8,870 bases of DNA, taken from an uncultured Lachnospiraceae bacterium (GTDB taxonomy: Bacteria > Bacillota_A > Clostridia > Lachnospirales > Lachnospiraceae). The notes below the pieces were generated by a model, which did no database searches, was not told the origin of the DNA, and saw only the letters and a list, made by a program, of their open reading frames with translations. The stretch is taken from the NCBI GenBank assembly GCA_902773195.1, contig CACYDL010000049.1, forward strand, positions 1-8,870, read 5' to 3'. Shown in pieces: positions 6,634 through 8,870 of the stretch (its first letter is position 1; the number at the start of each line of letters is the position of its first letter). The position numbers and the translations under genes were made by a program.

Positions 6634-7518
6634 ATGAAAAAGCTGAATCTCAGGGGGCTGGTTCTGCTGGCACTGCTGGCCGGCACCCTGGTGTTAACCG
6701 CGGCGTCCGTTTCCGCCGCGTCCATCAAAGCCGGCGACTCCCGGGTCACTACGTCACGGCTCAATCTGAGGACGGAGGCCACGACGGGCTCGTCCGTCAT
6801 CACGGTGATACCGAAGGGAGCCTTCGTCGAGATCGCCTCGTCCGCGCCCGGCGGCTGGTATAAGGTGATCTACAGCAGCCGTCTGGGCTACGTCTCGGGC
6901 GCCTATCTCACGGATCCCTTCACCATGTTCGGCGACAAGTACACCAAGTACGTCGTGACGGCGATCCGGATGCGGAGCACTCCGAAGCAGACCGCCGCCA
7001 ACAAGATGGGCGTGATCCCCACCGGCGGCAAGGTTTTCGTGATCGCGAAGGTGTCCGGGGCCGACTGGTACAAGGTCTACTACGGCGGCAAGGTCGGCTA
7101 CATCATCGGCGGGTATTTCCGCGGCGATTCCACCAACACCCGGAGGATGGCAAAGAACATCTACCTCCGGAAGACGCCCACGCAGAATTCTTCCAACATC
7201 ATCTGCGTGATCAAGGCGGGGAAGCAGGTCGTCCTGCTGAGCAAGTACAACAGCAAATGGTACAAGGTGCGGTTCGGGACGAAGATCGGCTACATCATGT
7301 CGGGCTATTTCACGAATGATCCGTCGGCGAACGTGACCAGGAAGCTGACCACCAACGTCAACCTCAGGAGCTCCCGGTCCACGGCCTCGAGCGCCAACAT
7401 TCTCCGCGTGATTCCCAAGGGGGCTTCGGTCAAGGTGCTGAAATCCTATTCGGACAACTGGTACCAGGTCACCTACAGCGGCACGACGGGATACATCAAG
7501 GGCGGCTATTTCGCGTAA
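6634..7518 (+). CDS. Secreted protein of four bacterial SH3 (SH3b) domains
   Basis: The 294-residue product begins with a Sec signal peptide: basic MKKLNLR, hydrophobic residues to about 24, and a probable cut after SVSA near residue 28. The rest is four SH3b repeats at about 38-92, 105-162, 172-226 and 237-293. Each carries the family pattern: a Leu/Met-Arg pair early on (NLR, RMR, YLR, NLR), a VIPKG-like turn, WYKV/WYQV and a closing GYxxGxYF. Such domains in Firmicutes usually bind cell-wall peptidoglycan, commonly attached to a hydrolase. Here there is no catalytic domain, sorting signal or membrane anchor, and the protein ends exactly with the last repeat. AAGGAGG (6619-6625) lies 8 nt before the ATG. 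It has its own promoter and a strong terminator, so it is a single-gene unit. A wall-binding role is inferred; the ligand is unknown. Confidence 0.92.
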   Translation: MKKLNLRGLVLLALLAGTLVLTAASVSAASIKAGDSRVTTSRLNLRTEATTGSSVITVIPKGAFVEIASSAPGGWYKVIYSSRLGYVSGAYLTDPFTMFGDKYTKYVVTAIRMRSTPKQTAANKMGVIPTGGKVFVIAKVSGADWYKVYYGGKVGYIIGGYFRGDSTNTRRMAKNIYLRKTPTQNSSNIICVIKAGKQVVLLSKYNSKWYKVRFGTKIGYIMSGYFTNDPSANVTRKLTTNVNLRSSRSTASSANILRVIPKGASVKVLKSYSDNWYQVTYSGTTGYIKGGYFA

Positions 7519-7591
7519 GCGGCCGTCCGCGGCCGGCGCGCCGTGACGGGCAGCCAGCCGGACATCCATTAAAGCGCTCTGAAAATGCAGC

Positions 7592-7621
7592 AGACCTCCG
7601 CCTCGGGGCGGGGGTCTTTCT
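7592..7621 (+). terminator. Intrinsic terminator of the SH3 protein gene
   Basis: AGACC-T-CCGCC (7592-7602) pairs with GGCGG-G-GGTCT (7607-7617), an 11-bp stem with one T-G pair and a TCGG loop. The stem is followed by a short T-rich tail (TTCT). It lies 74 bp after the SH3 stop codon. This is the clearest rho-independent terminator in the window. Confidence 0.85.
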
Positions 7622-7665
7622 ATACCGCCGGAGCTCCGTGGCGTCTGTGCCGCGGAACCCCCGCA

Positions 7666-7838
7666 AGGCCGGCGGCCGTCCGAGGAACGGTATTTCGCAA
7701 GATTTACAGCCGCCTGCGGCGCCTTCTGCCGCGAGGCCTGCGGCTGCCCGAGGCGCATTATTTCGCAAAGGCCGGCGGCCGCCCGGAGCGCCTTCTGTCA
7801 CAAAGGCCTGCGGCCGCCCGTGACCGCATGTTCGCACA
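7666..7838. repeat. Degenerate ~35-bp tandem repeat array, five units
   Basis: Units start at 7666, 7701, 7734, 7769 and 7804 (lengths 35, 33, 35, 35, 35). Units 1, 3, 4 and 5 all begin AGGCC(G/T)GCGGC and continue (C/T)G(T/C)CCG. Units 1 and 3 end TATTTCGCAA. Units 1, 4 and 5 contain the small palindrome GGCC-N3-GGCC. Unit 2 is the most diverged: it holds GCCGCCTGCGGC in place of the usual head but shares GCGCCTTCTG with unit 4. The period is not a multiple of three, so this is not a coding repeat. Whole units are repeated without unique spacers, so it is not CRISPR. The function is unknown. Confidence 0.65.
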
Positions 7839-7867
7839 TGAGAACAGCCGAAACGGGATTCCGGCCA

Positions 7868-7896
7868 TTGATTTTTCCGGCGGCATGCGTCATGAT
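7868..7896 (+). promoter_or_regulatory. Candidate promoter of galT
   Basis: TTGATT (7868-7873) and CATGAT (7891-7896) are separated by 17 bp. The -10 is imperfect. Transcription would start near 7903, about 60 nt before the galT ATG and after the repeat array. I saw no clear catabolite-control (cre) box or galactose operator in this stretch. Confidence 0.4.
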
Positions 7897-7918
7897 AGGT
7901 ATCAGACCAGTCAGCTGA

Positions 7919-7938
7919 GCGGGACGCGAGACGCCCGC
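7919..7938 (+). promoter_or_regulatory. Small hairpin in the galT leader
   Basis: GCGGG (7919-7923) pairs with CCCGC (7934-7938), extended by CG/CG across one bulged A around a CGAGA loop. It is followed by TTTCC and then the ribosome binding site. The T-run is too short for a confident terminator; a chance stem is possible. Confidence 0.25.
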
Positions 7939-7961
7939 TTTCCACAAAAACGGAGGACGCC

Positions 7962-8870
7962 ATGAGCAATGAGAGAGTAATCGAGGCGGTCAGGTCTCTT
8001 ACCGCCTACGCGGTCAGTCACGATCTGATTCCCGAGGAGGAGATGACCTACGCCGCCAACAGCATCTTTGACGTGCTGGACGTCTCGCCCGAGGCGGGAT
8101 TTCACGCGGCGGGGGGAGAGGAGAGACCGCTGAAGGAGATCCTCGACGTCCTTCTGGACGACGCCGTCGCCCGGGGAAGGATCGACGGGGGCATCGCCAG
8201 CCGCGACCTCTTTGATACGAGGATCATGGGCTGCGTGACGCCGAGGCCGGGCGAGGTCATCCGGAAGTTCCGGGCCCTCCGCGAAGAGGATCCCGTGAAG
8301 GCGACGGACTATTTCTACAGGCTCGCGGGGGATTCCGACTACATCCGCCGGTACCGCATCGCGAAGGACCGCAAGTGGATCGCCCCCACGAGATACGGAG
8401 AGCTGGACATCACCATCAATCTGTCGAAGCCCGAGAAGGATCCCAAGGCGATCGCGGCCGCTCTCACGAAGAAGGCCAACGCCTATCCGGAGTGCCTGCT
8501 CTGTCCGGAAAACGAGGGCTACGCGGGACGCCTCGACCATCCCGCCAGGCAGACGATCCGCCTGATTCCCCTCACCCTGGGAGGTGAGCAGTGGTATATG
8601 CAGTACTCGCCCTACGTGTATTACAACGAGCACTGCATCGTCCTGTCGGGCGAGCACGTGCCGATGAAGATCAGCCGGATGACCTTTGTGCGCCTGCTGG
8701 AATTCCTGAAGCTCTTCCCGCATTACACCATCGGCTCCAACGCGGACCTGCCGATCGTCGGCGGCTCCATCCTGACCCACGAGCACTTCCAGGGAGGCCG
8801 CTACACCTTCGCCATGGCGAAGGCGCCCCTCCGGAAGAAGCTGGTCTTCGCGGGCTTCGAGGACGTGGAG
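7962..8870 (+). CDS. galT: Class II galactose-1-phosphate uridylyltransferase (UDP-glucose-hexose-1-phosphate uridylyltransferase), 3' end outside window
   Basis: GalT moves UMP between UDP-glucose and galactose 1-phosphate in the Leloir pathway, in the cytosol. The first 303 codons are present and open to the window edge; the family is usually about 490-510 residues, so roughly 60% is seen. Features typical of the class II (Firmicutes) form are the N-terminal helical region with DLFDTRIMGCVTPRPGEV (82-99), the segment ECLLCPENEGYAGR (177-190) and GGSILTHEHFQGG (267-279). The last holds the active-site His-x-His-x-Gln (273-277), in which the middle histidine is expected to carry the UMP. GGAGG lies 5 nt before the ATG. 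No galK, galE or galM is present upstream, so if a gal operon exists galT leads it or stands alone. No frameshift or missing motif is visible in the part present. Confidence 0.95.
   Translation, partial: MSNERVIEAVRSLTAYAVSHDLIPEEEMTYAANSIFDVLDVSPEAGFHAAGGEERPLKEILDVLLDDAVARGRIDGGIASRDLFDTRIMGCVTPRPGEVIRKFRALREEDPVKATDYFYRLAGDSDYIRRYRIAKDRKWIAPTRYGELDITINLSKPEKDPKAIAAALTKKANAYPECLLCPENEGYAGRLDHPARQTIRLIPLTLGGEQWYMQYSPYVYYNEHCIVLSGEHVPMKISRMTFVRLLEFLKLFPHYTIGSNADLPIVGGSILTHEHFQGGRYTFAMAKAPLRKKLVFAGFEDVE

Larger units (their letters stand above)
7622..7961. other. Non-coding gap between the SH3 gene terminator and galT
   Basis: This 340-bp stretch has no convincing gene. It holds a degenerate tandem array of about 35-bp units (7666-7838), then a candidate galT promoter (7868-7896), a small hairpin (7919-7938) and the galT ribosome binding site CGGAGGA (7951-7957). 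A 126-codon open frame crosses it (7585-7965), but it starts inside the terminator and its frame changes from one repeat unit to the next, so I do not call it a gene. Confidence 0.7.

Noticed and set aside
7666..7838. A CRISPR array.
   Set aside because: The similarity runs through whole units with gradual divergence; there are no unique, evenly sized spacers between identical repeats, and no cas gene is present.
7585..7965. A 126-codon open frame between the SH3 gene and galT.
   Set aside because: It starts at an ATG next to the terminator stem, has no ribosome binding site, crosses a repeat whose 35-bp period shifts the frame at each unit, and overlaps the galT start.
1..8870. A defence island, toxin-antitoxin pair, prophage or mobile element.
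   Set aside because: No nuclease, toxin, integrase, transposase, reverse transcriptase or inverted terminal repeats of an insertion sequence were seen; the genes are typical chromosomal ones with similar codon use.

Overview
The window looks like chromosomal DNA from a GC-rich Firmicute, probably a clostridium of the Lachnospiraceae type. This is inferred from several features: strong G/C bias at third codon positions, purine-rich ribosome binding sites such as AAGGAGG, AT-rich promoters with extended -10 boxes (TGnTATAAT), a class II (Firmicutes-type) galactose-1-phosphate uridylyltransferase, and an HflX of clostridial appearance. No species can be named from sequence alone. I see no integrase, transposase, phage gene, CRISPR array, tRNA or rRNA.

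Layout. Positions 1-2804 are read leftward. They hold hflX, encoding a ribosome-associated GTPase, followed by an unrecognised gene for a cysteine-rich, double zinc-ribbon protein with a 9-residue Lys-Pro-Gly-Gln tandem repeat near its C-terminus. The unrecognised gene has its own extended -10 promoter and a leader of about 145 nt that can fold into three consecutive GC-rich hairpins. Positions 2805-3049 form an AT-rich divergent control region. It contains the hflX promoter on the minus strand, an extended -10 promoter on the plus strand, and a near-perfect 26-bp palindrome just downstream of that plus-strand -10 box, which looks like a repressor operator. Positions 3050-6469 are a two-gene ABC exporter operon: a LolD/MacB-type ATPase and an 898-residue permease with two FtsX domains. 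Positions 6634-7518 encode a secreted protein made only of four bacterial SH3 domains, followed by a clear intrinsic terminator. Positions 7622-7961 are non-coding and carry a degenerate tandem array of about 35-bp units. The window ends inside galT, of which the first 303 codons are present.

How the parts fit. The ATPase and permease form one functional unit, and the palindrome probably switches it on in response to a ligand sensed by a regulator encoded elsewhere. The SH3 protein, hflX, the zinc-ribbon gene and galT each appear to be separate transcription units, with no obvious shared pathway. The parts most worth a second look are the repeat-bearing zinc-ribbon protein with its folded leader, the operator in front of the exporter, and the 35-bp repeat array between the SH3 gene and galT. 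I found no convincing evidence of a new defence or mobile system.
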